Part shown: one piece after another, positions 11,535 through 23,200 of the stretch | Position numbering within the stretch: the first letter of the stretch is position 1 | How the letters are laid out: every line of letters begins with the position of its first letter | Assembly: GCF_001632365.1 (NCBI RefSeq) | Contig: NW_024468583.1 | Location: 1-56,947, forward strand | Source of the DNA: Laetiporus sulphureus 93-53 | Taxonomy: Eukaryota > Basidiomycota > Agaricomycetes > Polyporales > Laetiporaceae | Length of the DNA stretch: 56,947 nucleotides | Direction of reading: 5' to 3' | Translations under genes and position numbers: made by a program | Notes under the pieces: model-generated | The model's input: only the letters and a program-made list of their open reading frames with translations | Database searches by the model: none | Told to the model about the DNA's origin: nothing

Positions 11535-12013
11535 TATGTCTTCATTTCGTGTCTATTCTTGCTGTAGCATACGGGTCCTATCAGGGCTTGTTTGTATCAT
11601 CATTTTCGTACCTCTTAGGAGGTAGATATCATGGATGTCGTCATGTTTCTCCAAAGCGGTTGTCGAGATATCACTCAGAGAGAGCACCAGGAATGCATCG
11701 CCAAGGATTAAACTTGTGTATATCTTCAATTATGACGCAACATAGCAACTAATTTATAACAAATGGAGCAGAGATGTCCTCACCACATAAAATCTACTCA
11801 CAGCCCGGTAGACAGAATATGCCAATGCGTGAAGCGACGAGGTGAGTATCAATATATGCCCCGTTTCCCCTAACCGCCGTCCACGGAAAACGGACGACGT
11901 AGTGAATATGGGGCAACGAATCCTCACACTACAAGGCAAATATCAGTCCCGAATCGTATCAAAACAAACCGTTTTAAGAAGACACCATAGAAGCTACATA
12001 ATACATGGGAGAA
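11535..12013. other. Convergent intergenic gap between DCTN6 and RPL10
   Basis: The 3' ends of the two genes face each other across 479 bases. No gene, RNA or repeat is recognisable. Confidence 0.4.
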
Positions 12014-12823
12014 TCATGCCTTAAGCTGCGCGCGGAGGTTGTTCTCGAGGTTGCCCCTCGGGCGGATATACTGAACGTAAGCACCATCCCTACGCGTGGC
12101 AGCGTGAGTGAAACATTCCCACGAACAGCAAGCGACGACGTACTGCCACACACGCTTCTCCTCCTTCAGCTTCAAGTAGTCCTCACGGTTGACGTTCGTG
12201 AAGCCCCACTTGCGGGAAACAATGATCTTCTGGCGGCCAGGGAACTTGTACCGCGCACGGCGGAGTGCCTCCTGGACAACCGCCGCATTCTGGTCCTTAC
12301 ACCGGATGGACAGAATGATCTGGCCAATGTTAACACGGGCGACCAAGCCATAGGGCTTGCCCCATGCGCCGCGCATACCAGTTTGGAGACTGGCATGGTC
12401 TCAGGTGAGAACAATGGTGCGATGTGAGACGCGGGCGTACCGATCGGCACCTGCGCAGGATAACATCTTGTTGATACGTAGGACGTGGAAGGGATGGACG
12501 CGGACCCTCAAGTGGAACGAGTCCTTGCCGGATGTCTTGGTGACATACTTGTTGGCGCAGATACGGGCAGCCTCAAGCGCCTCACTCGACAGCTGCTCGT
12601 ACTCGTCCGAGACAAGGTGGCAGCAGAATGGGAACTCGTCGACGGAAGCACGCTTACGCCCAAGGTCGAAGATGCGAATCTAGAGACATTCTGATAAGTG
12701 CGATTGCAGTGCTCAATAAAGGCATTCACAAACCTTCGAGTCCGGCACACCGCGATTGTATCGGGATTTGGGGTAGGGCTTGTTCTTGCAGTAGCGGTAG
12801 CAGCGAGCGGGGCGACGACCCAT
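12014..12823 (-). CDS. RPL10: 60S ribosomal protein uL16 (L10)
   Basis: uL16 is a core large-subunit protein near the peptidyl transferase centre, needed for final 60S maturation and release of Nmd3 and Tif6. Four exons on the minus strand are 12823-12734, 12679-12441, 12389-12144 and 12089-12014, giving 216 aa, as expected for the family. Diagnostic stretches are the N-terminus [20 protein letters not shown], then [30 protein letters not shown] and [20 protein letters not shown]. The last intron (12143-12090) is exactly 54 nt, has no in-frame stop and could be missed. Without removing it, an unrelated 18-residue Cys/Trp-rich insert would interrupt EEKRVWQDGAYVQ. Its donor GTACGT and acceptor are canonical. 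Confidence 0.96.
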
Positions 12824-13649
12824 CTTGATTCTGTGACCCAAGCTCCCAAGTGAGAATTCACGTCATCCGAGCGAGACCAGCCACATCCACCCTCCCGTCG
12901 TCGCTTTACAGCGAAAATTGCCGCAAAACGACACCGAGAGCATGACAACAGCAAAACGGACACTCACGGAGCTGGCGGTGAGTTGATGAGGGGAAAATGT
13001 GGGGAGCGCACTTGCGAACGTCGCCTTTTGAGCCCGAGTGAGAGATGACAAACGTCCTCCAACTTGGCTGAGTAACCCGCCGGCGTTCCCCGGGACGCCG
13101 GCCGGCACGGAGCCTTTTCTAAGAACGCGTCGGTGGCGCGCGCCTGCCTCCGTCGGCGATGTGGCCTCCTTAATCTTCGCACTGGCTCCAATCTCGTCTC
13201 ATCAATATCAATGCTCGGTTTTATTATTATCAAATGTGGAAATGAAACAGTTCTATCGGCGGAAAGCCTTTGCAATTACCAGGTTTCATTCTATATCGAA
13301 CAAATGCGGCAGTAAAGCTTCATAACACTCTGCTGATTTGACGGCTTCCACCTATCTCCTCGTCACTTGGAATCTTTCCTCATCGACCTGGATGTTCATA
13401 GATTGCAACACGTGTGCTGCTTCCCGCGCAAATTTCTGGTCGGAAGGGACGCTCTTGCCTGAACCTCTGGCAGCGCTATACTCACGCTGCATCGTGCTTT
13501 TAATATCTCACTCCTTCTATGCAGACGCACTTACCGGTGCGGAGAATATTACGGTCGCGGACGCCTTGGGTCTTCAGATATGAGCAGATGACGTCTCCCC
13601 CTCTCAGCTCGCTTTCCCTGGGCCTGCCACGCCCTGCGCCCACTTTACA
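12824..13649. promoter_or_regulatory. RPL10 upstream region and leader of Cys-rich gene
   Basis: The 826 bases carry the promoters of two divergent genes. Frames here are short and unconvincing. A pyrimidine tract precedes the Cys-rich gene's ATG. No TATA box stands out. Confidence 0.35.
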
Positions 13650-14061
13650 ATGTACCACCACCACAGTCTTCAGCGCCCGGGGCATGCGTGGATTCCTCGC
13701 TCGTCGGAGGGCATGCACCGCATGTACAGCTCCGCGCCTGGCTACTACGATGGTGAATCTTTTGAGCGATGATGCACGATATGGCGAACTGACTCTGCGC
13801 TCAGCGCCTGAGATGCGTATGGTGTACCACCACGCACAGCCGATGCCGCAACCACCGATGATGTACCACCCTCAGCCTATATACCCTCATCCTAACCGTC
13901 TCGTCCGCCCACAACCTCGTCCCGTCCTATGCTACGATAACTGCTGCTGTTGCGATGCCTGCTGCGATGAATGTTGCGGGTAAGTGATCCTTCGCAATCG
14001 TGGTTGATGCACATTGCTTATTCTGCACAGACCCGAGTGTTGCTGCAACTGCTACTGCTGA
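13650..14061 (+). CDS. Small His/Tyr/Pro-rich protein with a cysteine-cluster tail
   Basis: Function is not recognised. Three exons (13650-13752, 13805-13979, 14031-14061) join in phase to give 102 aa. The N-terminal half is rich in His, Tyr, Met and Pro (MYHHH, MVYHHAQPMPQPPMMYHP). The last 23 residues contain 14 Cys, including CCCC and CCC runs, split by the second intron (CCDECCG then PECCCNCYC). This layout resembles Cys-rich tail (CYSTM-like) small fungal proteins that sit at membranes through palmitoylation. A metal-binding role is another option. There is no signal peptide and no zinc-finger spacing. Donors GTGAAT and GTAAGT and acceptors TCAG and ACAG are acceptable, and the Cys pattern continuing across the splice supports the model. 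Confidence 0.7.
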
Positions 14062-14654
14062 CATGCCCTTGCACGACCGTGACTTTATGGCTTATGAATC
14101 TTTTGCTGCACTTTTGCTTGTTCTGCCTCGTCCGTGAACAATCGCCGGACTGCATACCCTTTTGATTTGTTAGGTTTGGTTATGTCGCCACCACCTTCGT
14201 GATTTGGTTGATTGTGTACAGGTTGATTTCACTCAATGAAACAAGACTTGACTCCGCGCGTTCTGGATCTGACTTTTTTGGTACTGGAACCCAGCGAAGG
14301 ATGCAAGGTTGGACGACATACGCAAGGTCTTGAACTTGAAGGAAGCAGATGTGTGCACACTGTTCATTATCGTCTCGATCGCGGCGTGTAAGACATGGCC
14401 AGGGTCGAGGGTAGGTGGGGGTGCACATGACCGTGCGGGGCAGCCTGTACGCGCTCACGTGCTGGCTGCCCATCCACGGCGCGAGGCGGCTGGCGGTGAC
14501 GACCGTGACACCGCGGCGGACATGTTGGACGACATACTTGAACATGTCCGCCGCGGTCCAAATCGGGCACGCAGTATATCATAGCGTAGTCCCGCCGTCT
14601 TGTTCTCCATCGTTTATCTCAAGTCTCATCGTCGACGGTCACACCACCAGCAAC
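14062..14654. other. Intergenic region with an unresolved minus-strand frame
   Basis: A minus-strand frame from an ATG at 14545 to 14180 gives 121 aa. Its first 50 codons have GC-rich third positions like real genes here, but I recognise no family and the rest looks non-coding. It overlaps a perfect 17-bp inverted repeat (14510-14557). I do not call it a gene. Confidence 0.25.
14510..14557. repeat. Perfect 17-bp inverted repeat, 14-nt spacer
   Basis: The arms are 14510-14526 (ACCGCGGCGGACATGTT) and 14541-14557, an exact reverse complement. It could form a strong hairpin or bind a dimeric regulator. It lies about 100 bp upstream of the ATG at 14655. Confidence 0.9.
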
Positions 14655-16754
14655 ATGTCTACTATACCCAACCCCACCACTCAACCCCATGCATTAGCTG
14701 AGCGCAGCAAACACCGGCACGTCAAGCTCAAGCCTCCCAACGGCACCCGCATGTCCGTCGCGGCGCAGCGGGTGGCCCGACGCCTCGCCAAGCGGACGTC
14801 CGCCTCAAAGGCTCAGCAACACGCGTACATCTGCGCTGATCAGGGTGTCACTGACAGTCAGCGGACCAAGGGTCGCCCGCCAAATCCACACGTCATTCGC
14901 CGGATTCGCCTGGGCGAGCTCTCCCAGGTCGAGCAGCCAACGCCCTACATCTCCATTCCTTTCAAGAGGAAGAGACTACCCGGCGTCGTCATTTTATTTG
15001 ACGAGGAATACGACGACGAAGGAGGGCGTCAGCCGACTTTCAAGCGGCGCATGGTCATTGAACGCGTCCGACAGCCCCGGGTCAGAGCCTATCCAGACTG
15101 GCTCGACAGAGGACAAGTCGACAAAGTAGGCGTGTCAGTTCCAGCCCTATGCAATGTGCTGAATACGATTCTCGGCATCTGATCCGTGACAGCATCCGAC
15201 ACCTGCCTTGACCGAGCAAGCGATTCCCTCCATCCCTGGCAAAAGGAAGAGAAAGTCCGAGACACTCGAGATCTCTGACGGAGGGCTCGAAGACAAGGAG
15301 GAACGTCGACCCAAACGCAAGCGGTGCATCGTCAAGAAGCGCAGCCTGCTTCCTGGCCTCAAAGTCTTTCCGGACTGTGTTGCTGTAGTTAAGATCAAGG
15401 TGAGGCAACCACGTCTGACATCGCAACCTTGCGTTGAATTCTCTACTTGTATCATAGTCACAGGAGGCTGCTTTGACTACCGCCAGTGCTTCGTTGGACA
15501 TCGCCAATGCCTCCTCGGATACCGCATGCTCTTCGTCGGATAATGCCAACGTCTCGTCGGATACTGCTAGCGACACTGGAAGCGTTACTGTCATTGGAGA
15601 CGAGGTATTACGTCAACTTACTCATTCAACATCATGCTCATTCTGTGCTATAGAATGCCGAGCCGACGAAGAAGCAAGAGGTAAGTTGGTCTTTGCATAT
15701 ATCGTTGTCTGCTTATGACAAATCTCAGGAACTGCTCATGAACGAAGACATTCTCACAGCATCGGCACAAGATATTCTCATCGGCTCAGTGATCGAGAAG
15801 CTCGAAGCCCTTTCCCTGGCCGATGACGATGAAGTCATCGTCGCCCTAGGCCAGCTTCTATGCACAGTCGGGTTCAAGGAAACGGATATGGACGACACGG
15901 ACGCATTTGTGCACGGTCCCGGGGACCACCGCGACGACTACCTTCCGGTTCATCGCGCTGTCCTCAGGACGTCGTACGTCATCAAGGTCCAGTTCCAACT
16001 GGCTAAGAACGTTTCGTTGAATCTCTCCGGTCCACGCAGGTCTCGCGTTGATATGGCTCCAAAGGCCGAACCAGCCCAGCTTACTGTCAATGCCGGCATC
16101 GAACCACCGTCAAGGATAGCGCATGGCCTTCTGACGCATGATGAGATGACTGTAGATGGACCTCCGGAGATTGAAGAGCACGAAATGGCGGAGAATGAAG
16201 ATGGCGAGCCTATTCCTGCGATCGTGCCTGCTGCTGCCCCCCAAGCAGTAACATCGCCACCTCCGCCGTACCGAGCACCCTCCAGCCCCATCATCCACTT
16301 CTCTCCGACTCCTCTTCCAGCCATGCCTGCCCTCGTGTCGTTGCCCCCACCTCCATACAGTACTCCTCCATCAGTCATCGACCATCCTCTCTTCAAGCCT
16401 CCATCCCTTCTCTTCGCGGCACAGCTGGCGGCGCAGCCTTCGTTCCCGGCTATGCATGGAATTCCGTTCTTGTCTCTTCTGCGGTCCCAAGCGGCCCGGC
16501 AAGCACGGAACCCATCTGCACCTGCGCCTCAGTCCCGTCCGGAAATGCCAGCATTGCCATCGTCGTCTTCCGCTGGGCCGCCTTCTTTGACACCAGCCGT
16601 TGAGCCTCCTCCCGCTCCAAACTCAGCGTCTTCGTCAACGGCAAACGATGAGGACCGCTGGGAGGAGCTCTTTGGCGCCGATGAAGAAGAGAAGGCCACG
16701 ACGACTGCCGAGGGAGCATGGGAGGCTGCGTTTGGACTGGATCCCGAATGCTGA
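14655..16754 (+). CDS. Unknown disordered basic/acidic protein
   Basis: No family is recognised. Five exons (14655-15125, 15193-15399, 15464-15604, 15654-15680 and 15729-16754) join with every intron in phase 0 and encode 623 aa. Exon 4 is only 27 nt. The N-terminal third is basic with likely nuclear signals (KRKRLPG, FKRR, GKRKRKSE, RRPKRKRCIVKK). A Ser/Asp-rich segment in exon 3 carries imperfect repeats (ANASSDTA, NANVSSDTASD). The C-terminal half is Pro-rich with repeated PPPPY-type motifs that could bind WW domains. The protein ends in two similar acidic Trp motifs, DRWEELFGAD and GAWEAAFGLD, which look like short linear interaction motifs. A nuclear regulatory role is an inference only. 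A 15-bp minisatellite follows 22 bp after the stop. Confidence 0.7.
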
Positions 16755-18165
16755 TAGCCCTGCCTAGTCCTCCTTACTCAATATACCCCTGCTCGATATG
16801 CCCTTGCCTGATATACCCCTGCTTAATATACCCTGCATTATATACCCCTGCTTGATATACCCTTGCTCGATATACCCCCCTTTACATCACACCCCATCTC
16901 CCTGCACGAACCCCAGACTCACATGCTGCAAGTCTCGCGTATGCTATCATCCATAGAAGAAAACCGACCAAACCCAGACAAAAATCCCAAAAAAACACAA
17001 CATAAAGAAAACCCCACGAGACATCGCAGCACTCATCTCCCTGGACCGCCTCCGTGGTTCCCGACACCTGTTCCTCAGGCTGTCCGCGCGTCAGAGTATG
17101 CGCTGCTCGCTTCCTCTCGACGCCGAGGAACCACCACGACCGTCGATGCCGCCTCTGCACCATGACCGGCTCGTTCGCTTCCGGTCGCGTGCAACCGTAC
17201 CGCGACAATGACGACATCTACCCAGGAGCACACTCTCGCCGAGCCCCAACAACATGGATGCGGCCGTGCATATGCATGGCTGCTCTGTTGTTGCCGCGCC
17301 TGGAGGATTTTTCTGACAGGTTAGCAGGTTATGGCCGGCGAACGGGCACGAATCCAACTCAAGGATCTTCGCCCTTCCTGGTAGGCTGCCCTTCATGGTG
17401 GACTATCGAAGCGCCCACGGGTGAACCTGGCTTCGTCGAAGCTGGGGCTACCTGTCATCCGACTGCGAGGCCTGTTCAGATGGCCTTGCACGTCGGTGGC
17501 GATGCGAGTCTGTGGGGACATATCGTTTCATTTAATCTATTCTCGAGAACGTATTGATTTCATATACTAGGAAGCGGCCTCTGAGTCGTAGGATTCAGAC
17601 TGTGGCTCGCTCTGATCCTCTCGTCTACTAGTCTTATACACGGACCACAGTGCCTGATTTGTACTGGATCTCATCTTTTTAATCTTCACATCTATTTGTG
17701 TTTTCTCATAAGGATATAGACTGGATGATTTTGCCTCTAAACTTTGTCTTTGACGCAAAGATCAAGAGAGGTCGACCAGGCGGCTCAGAGCGAATTTGCT
17801 TCCGCGATACTCGTGCCCACGCAAGAAGGCGCCCACGGCTTCTCTGTGGCCACCACTTACGTTTGAGCTTGAGCTAAGACCAATTGAACCGCGCGACAAA
17901 GATCTGTATCTAGACCGCAACGCCCCTTTTGCTAACCTTTTCAGTACTAGTTGACTAACTTTTGCATCCGCGCTTCCGCATGCAAGTCGGTGGGTGACTT
18001 TGGGCGCGAGTTAGATGTCTGCAATCCAACTGATAGTCAGCTCTCTAAGATGGCCGCACCGTTCATGAACCCGGTAGCAACCTGGCAGGACCTCAGCATC
18101 CTGCTCTGTCCGTATTATCACCTGTGCTATTGCTTCTAGCAATCCGCATAACACACCCACACACC
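16755..18165. other. Intergenic region with minisatellite
   Basis: It begins with the 15-bp tandem array and continues with AC-rich low-complexity sequence near 16960-17020. Frames in 17050-17560 do not resemble proteins. The 3' edge, from about 18064, belongs to the inverted duplication described separately. Confidence 0.4.
16777..16880. repeat. 15-bp minisatellite, seven copies
   Basis: Seven head-to-tail units match CTYRATATACCCCTG with one or two changes each, and one unit is 14 bp. The array starts 22 bp after the stop codon at 16754, so it probably lies in the 3' UTR or terminator of that gene. Confidence 0.92.
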
Positions 18166-19740
18166 ATGTCCTCCACATACCTCACTGTTCCTACTATCGG
18201 CGTCGAGATGCCCCTGTCTCCGCCTTGCAAGTCCGCTCGCCGCGCTCCCCAGCCCGTGCGCATGGTCCTCGAGTCCACTGCCAAGGTTGCCCCGAAGGCC
18301 CTGGGTCAGCGTCTCCGCGTCGGTCTCCTGAAGCAAAAAGCCAGTGCCGAGCCCGAGGGCCTCTCGGACTGCTACACTGTCAAGCCATTCGCTCCCGGAC
18401 CGATCGACGTGGCGTACAGTAGCAGCGCTGGATGCCCGTTGATCCCGCTGGCCGTCGCCCAGCAGCGGTACGATATCTCTCATCGTGGCTTTGAACTGTC
18501 CAGTGAGATCCCCTGCGGCTCGTTCTCTATTGGGTGCGAGCTGCTTTCTCTGCATGTTGCCCAGGTTCGCCACGGTGTTCGGCCGAGTGCGTTCCTGTGA
18601 GTAAATGCTCTAATGATGGAAGGTGTGGGCGACCTGGGGATGGGTACTCGTGAGGTTTCTAGGCCCCCTGCGAGCGTCCTTGAGAATCCTTGGGGACGAA
18701 CCTGCGCTCTCTTGGCCGTTGAACGTGGCCTTGTTGTCGCGCTCTTGCTTCTCTATTCCCTGTTCCCCGCTTCGGGGACCACGTCTCTCCCCTCTTGTAA
18801 TTCTTGATTCCAGCTCCCAATGATCGTCACGTTATATGCTCTTTGACCATCCTTCCTCCCCGAGCATCAGGTTCCGACCACTGGATGTCCACGGTGCGCT
18901 GCGCAGCTGCAACTCGAAAGGACAACATCAGGACCGGAGACATATATAGGGATCACAGGTATGGCAGACGGCGCTGGGCGAAGCGTCAAAGGAAGGAGTC
19001 ATGACCCTGATGACTGCGATGCTTCGACTTGTGCCTGATGCCTTTCCGTCTTCCGTTTGTCACCGCACACTGGCACACATTCAATGACCCCATTTTATTA
19101 GTCTGTTTCAGGTTATTGCGGCTATAGTAATACACAGACACCTGTCGCGAGCGCACGCAAGTCAACAGATATGGCATTGGGAGATGGACGGAGCCGGTGG
19201 CGAGACGAGTGAGGGCCTGATCACCCCGATGATCTTTGCTTCCCCGACAAGAGGTCAAGTGTGACGAGAACATTCTAGCTGCGATCGTGCAGCATGCTCC
19301 CTCATTAATCTTTCGATGAGACAGAACTCAGCTTCAAGTTTGGTCTCGGCTCCCTCGGGACTCCACGTTGTGCTTGTCCAGCGTATCTCCCTCCGGGTAG
19401 TGTCCGATCTGATGCTCTTTCTATCAAATCTAATGGATCTCTTTCCTTCTCCTTAGGTTTCGTTACGGTCTTAAAGACGTGGTTAATACATCCTAATATA
19501 TATGCGAGCAAGTCCGCCGCCTACGTACGCTCCTTATATCTGTCACTCTCACCATCCAAGTGACGCCTCTCCCATAGGGCATGCGATTACATGCTTTGCT
19601 ACGTCACTATACGAACCGAAGGTTGTCGCGAAAGGTGAGGTACCGATGGTGGGGAGGCGTGCGCAACGAGAGAACGGCCGCTCTCGCTGCGTACATCTTC
19701 TCACCTGAGGTGCCCGGCGGGGGAAGGTGGACGCAGTCTA
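18064..19740. repeat. Left arm of a diverged inverted duplication
   Basis: This segment matches the reverse complement of about 24575-26220. Similarity is high across the 144-aa gene and about 650 bp downstream. It becomes patchy from 19280 to 19560 and returns clearly at 19620-19735, where a block around AACGGCCGCT and GAGGTGCCCGGC is shared. The arms enclose the Spt21-like gene. Confidence 0.85.
18166..18600 (+). CDS. Unknown 144-aa protein, left copy
   Basis: A single-exon gene with an ATG in good context (ACACCATG). Function is not recognised. The protein has a Pro-rich N-terminus (VEMPLSPP), a basic centre (KSARRAPQP, QRLRVGLLKQK) and a Cys-containing, mostly beta-like C-terminus (CGSFSIGCELLSLH). 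There is no signal peptide, membrane segment or known motif. It is 86% identical (124 of 144 residues by my count) and equal in length to the copy at 25695-26129, with no frameshift or stop in either. That suggests it is a real coding gene. At the position of the right copy's TATAAA, this copy reads TTCATGAA, so transcription may be impaired. Confidence 0.7.
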   Translation: MSSTYLTVPTIGVEMPLSPPCKSARRAPQPVRMVLESTAKVAPKALGQRLRVGLLKQKASAEPEGLSDCYTVKPFAPGPIDVAYSSSAGCPLIPLAVAQQRYDISHRGFELSSEIPCGSFSIGCELLSLHVAQVRHGVRPSAFL

Positions 19741-20241
19741 CATTCACGAAAAAAGATAAGCATATAATGGCTCTGTCTTCCTACTTCGGATTACTTATGC
19801 TATGCAATGTTAGCCCATTTCTCGTGGCGATGCGCGGGCTGCATTCACGAAAAAACATAAGTATACCGATGCCTATCACTGACACATGGCGATTTCCGCC
19901 TATCTCTTCAACGGAAATGTAAGCCGATAATGGCATGACACTCAGGATGCATAGTCTTGAATGATATAAGACGTGAAAAGCGATATGATGGCGAGGCTTT
20001 TATGTTCGCGCATTGAAGGAAGAATTGCTTGCTCCCGCTTCACAACGATTTGAGGTGATGCTGTCTGGATCCATCACTTGGGATGGCGTTACTCTCGTGT
20101 GGCTGTGACACGACCTAACCTGATGCCGTGGTTAGACGCGACGTGACTGAGTGACAGACGCGTGACGGTGGCTCGCGTGTTCGAAATTGAGGACGTCTCT
20201 CTCCTGCCACCACCAACCTGCATGCTCGCGACACCCTAGCC
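18601..20241. other. Non-coding part of left duplication arm and Spt21-like promoter
   Basis: Up to about 19740 this is arm sequence. A 25-bp imperfect direct repeat with the core ATTCACGAAAAAA occurs at about 19741 and 19851. The last 400 bases precede the Spt21-like gene and should contain its promoter. No gene is supported. Confidence 0.4.
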
Positions 20242-23200
20242 ATGGAGAACCGTCTGCTCAGAGGTATGTTTCACTCACTCTCCTACCCGTCGCCGCTCAG
20301 CGTGGCTTATTTGCCAGTACGCGCCCTCTACACCATCAACGGCGCGCCCCAGTACATCCTCGCCCTCTCCCACAAGCCCGTCTCCGTCTCACTCATTCCC
20401 TCTCATCTCATTCCTGGCGCCACTGCGCGTTCTTCCCCTGCCTTCTCCTCCGACGCGCCCATATTCGGCAGAGCTCCCCTCGTACCATGCCTCCAGGCCA
20501 TCTGCCACTCCAGGTAACCGCTTGTCCTCGTCGTCTCACCTACTCTCTTCACACTTCATTCAGCCCAGAGCTTGCACCCGGTTCCGGCCGTGACTATTCC
20601 GTTTATGCCCTTGATCCAATCGAGTCCCAGGCGTGAGTGTCTTTATCGCCGCCTCCATCCACCATTTTCACCATTCCTCCATAGCCGTGCTAATGGATCC
20701 GGACCAATCCCCGTTAATGTCGCTATCGGCCTTGGACTCATGTCATGGTCTCTCCAAGCTGCAAATAACGACATGACCGTCATCGGCACCTTCATCAGCA
20801 ACGGCTACAGAGAGGACTCGCTCGAGGTCATTTTCTCCTTGAGAGAGGTACGCACGCGTTCCCTCTTTCTGTATTACACTGACCCCTCTTCAGGCGGCAT
20901 ATATGCCTCTACTTCCTCCTCCTCGACGAAACCCAACCGCTGATACTAACCTCAGGCCACTCATGACCATGAAGCCGCTACCCATCCGGCGTTCTCGTCA
21001 GTCAGACGTCCCTTCAAAGCGGAGTAGGAGCAAAAAGCCACTTGCAGAACCAGAATCTTCGTCTTTCGCCGATTCCTCCACCGGAAGCGCCTTCAAGGAA
21101 ATTGGGTCGATGAGGGGGGAAGACGAGTCCAGTTCCTTGTCTGGATCATGCATAACTTTTCCTGCTGACGTCTTTGCCCCGATACCTTCCTCCTCATCGA
21201 CTTCTACTACTGCAACTGATACACAAGGCATCTTGCAAACTCTCCTTCACGCGCTAGCGACGTCCCCAAGCAAGAACGCGCAACTCCTCTCGGCGCTCTC
21301 AACGATTGACTCTCAGGACGCGTCCCAACAGTCCAATGTCGCGCTCTTCGAAGCGCTGCAAAAGCTGCTCAGCAACGTATCTACGTCTACTAATACCACC
21401 GTCGCGCCATCTGATTTGACGAATTCCTCGAGCCCATATCATGCTTCAAGTATCACAGGTCTTCCTCAAGCGCCTTTTTCTTTGCCGCCGACTCTCCCTG
21501 CTAGTCCTGACCTACCGACGCAAACGCTCCCCAACCTCTCCTCCGGCGGCACGTTCCCCCGGCTGGTTCCAACATTGACTGCGCCAAGCTCGAGCAAAGC
21601 ACACCCACAGGACGACGATGATGACATCGTGATCCTTGACAAGGAGAATGTGAACCCCAGCGCCTTCCGCCGGCGAAACACCTTCTCAGGCAAGGGCAAG
21701 GACAGGGCGATGCCTGCCGCCGTCACTGCAACAGCTGCAGGCCCACTCAACAAGTCGCTCACTGCACCGCACAGGCTGATCTCCAATTCCGCCCATACTG
21801 ACGCGGGCGCAAGCAGTTCGCGCAACGAGATCCCCGCCCAACACTGCCTTGAGCACACCGTGCACCCGCCCAGAGTGTCTACGCTTGACTTTCGGCGTGG
21901 AACGCACGCATTCGACACCGCGTCAGAGCCGGCGAGGCGGCCATTGCGCAAGCGCACGCTGAGTGAGTTCATGGAGGAGCGCGATCGGGAACGCGAGGCA
22001 AGGGCGAGGCGCCGGAGGGGGCTCTCCACTGCTGGCGGGAATGCGAATACAGATGTACACGCGCAGAGCGAACCGGCGGTGCCAGTGGCAGTCTCGGTGA
22101 GCTCGCCGGCAAAGGGAAAGGCGGTTGATCGCGGCGAGCGCTTGAAGCGCAAGCGGTATATCGTACCGGAGTGGGCAAGGACCACGACGGCAACGCAGCC
22201 ACGGCTCGCGGGGCGGCCCGCAGGTAGGAGGGACAGGGAGGAGAGCCCGAGCAAGAGAGCGAAGGATACGAAGACTAAGCAGAAGACGAGGAAGGAGTTC
22301 GAGAATGCTAAGGCACAAGAGCGGGCGCGCGGTCGGGAGCGGACGAGGACGGTCTTGTCTTCATCTGATGCCCTCACCAGCTCGGCGTCGTCAATACCGG
22401 CTTGCGCGTCTTCTATTACATCCAGCACTGCAGGGTCTGCACCAGCATCGGCGGTGTTTCGAGGGGAGATTAAGACGCTTCCACGGCCCATCGTAGCAGA
22501 CAGCTCTGACGTCCCAGTCTTTTCGTCACCACCAGCCACACGTCCGCTTGCGACCTCATCAAGTGCCGTTCCCGAACCGCCGTCAACACCAGTGCGGTCC
22601 CGGAACCGGTTAGCAGAGCCCTCCTCGAACAACACGGATCTTTTCGGCTCGCCGCTGTTCACGCCGCGCAGGGCCCAGTCGTCCCCACGCACGCCAAGGT
22701 TGCCCGGTATTTACGCCGGGCGCAATTTGCGCTTCTCACCTAGCCGGCACTCGCGCGAATCGACGCGCTCTGTGCGGTCGAGGAGGTTGCGCTCCCTATC
22801 ACCAGGCATAAGACATGAGGAGCTTGAGAACGTTGAGTCGCCGTCGAGTTCGCTGCCCGTGGCGAGCAGTGACGTGGAGGATAGCGGTGAGTCGGAATGG
22901 TATGCGGGTGAGCAGGGCTGGTCTAGGACGTTGGCACTGTCGTCGCCGTTGCCGCCGTCGAGCCCGATACTGTCGCCGGAGGACGACTGGGTAGCGGAGC
23001 ACGAAGAGATCGATGCTGATCCTGAGGCGCCGACGGATGCAGACGCTGATGTGTTGGTTAACACCGTGGTGGGGGATATGTCGGAGGAAAACAAGGTTGA
23101 CGAAGAAGGCTCTGCGTTGCCTTCCACCGTCCCATCCGTGCCCCAGAGCCCATCTACGTCAGTTCCACAGAGCTTCGACTCTACGCCAGACCCGAATCAA

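Noticed and set aside
17054..17557. 167-codon plus-strand frame downstream of the minisatellite
   Set aside because: Low-complexity Arg/Pro/Cys composition with overlapping frames on both strands, no ATG-led family resemblance and no splice support.
21466..22692. 408-codon minus-strand frame inside the Spt21-like gene
   Set aside because: It is an antisense shadow of a Ser/Pro/Arg-rich coding exon. Composition mirrors the sense strand and there are no family motifs.
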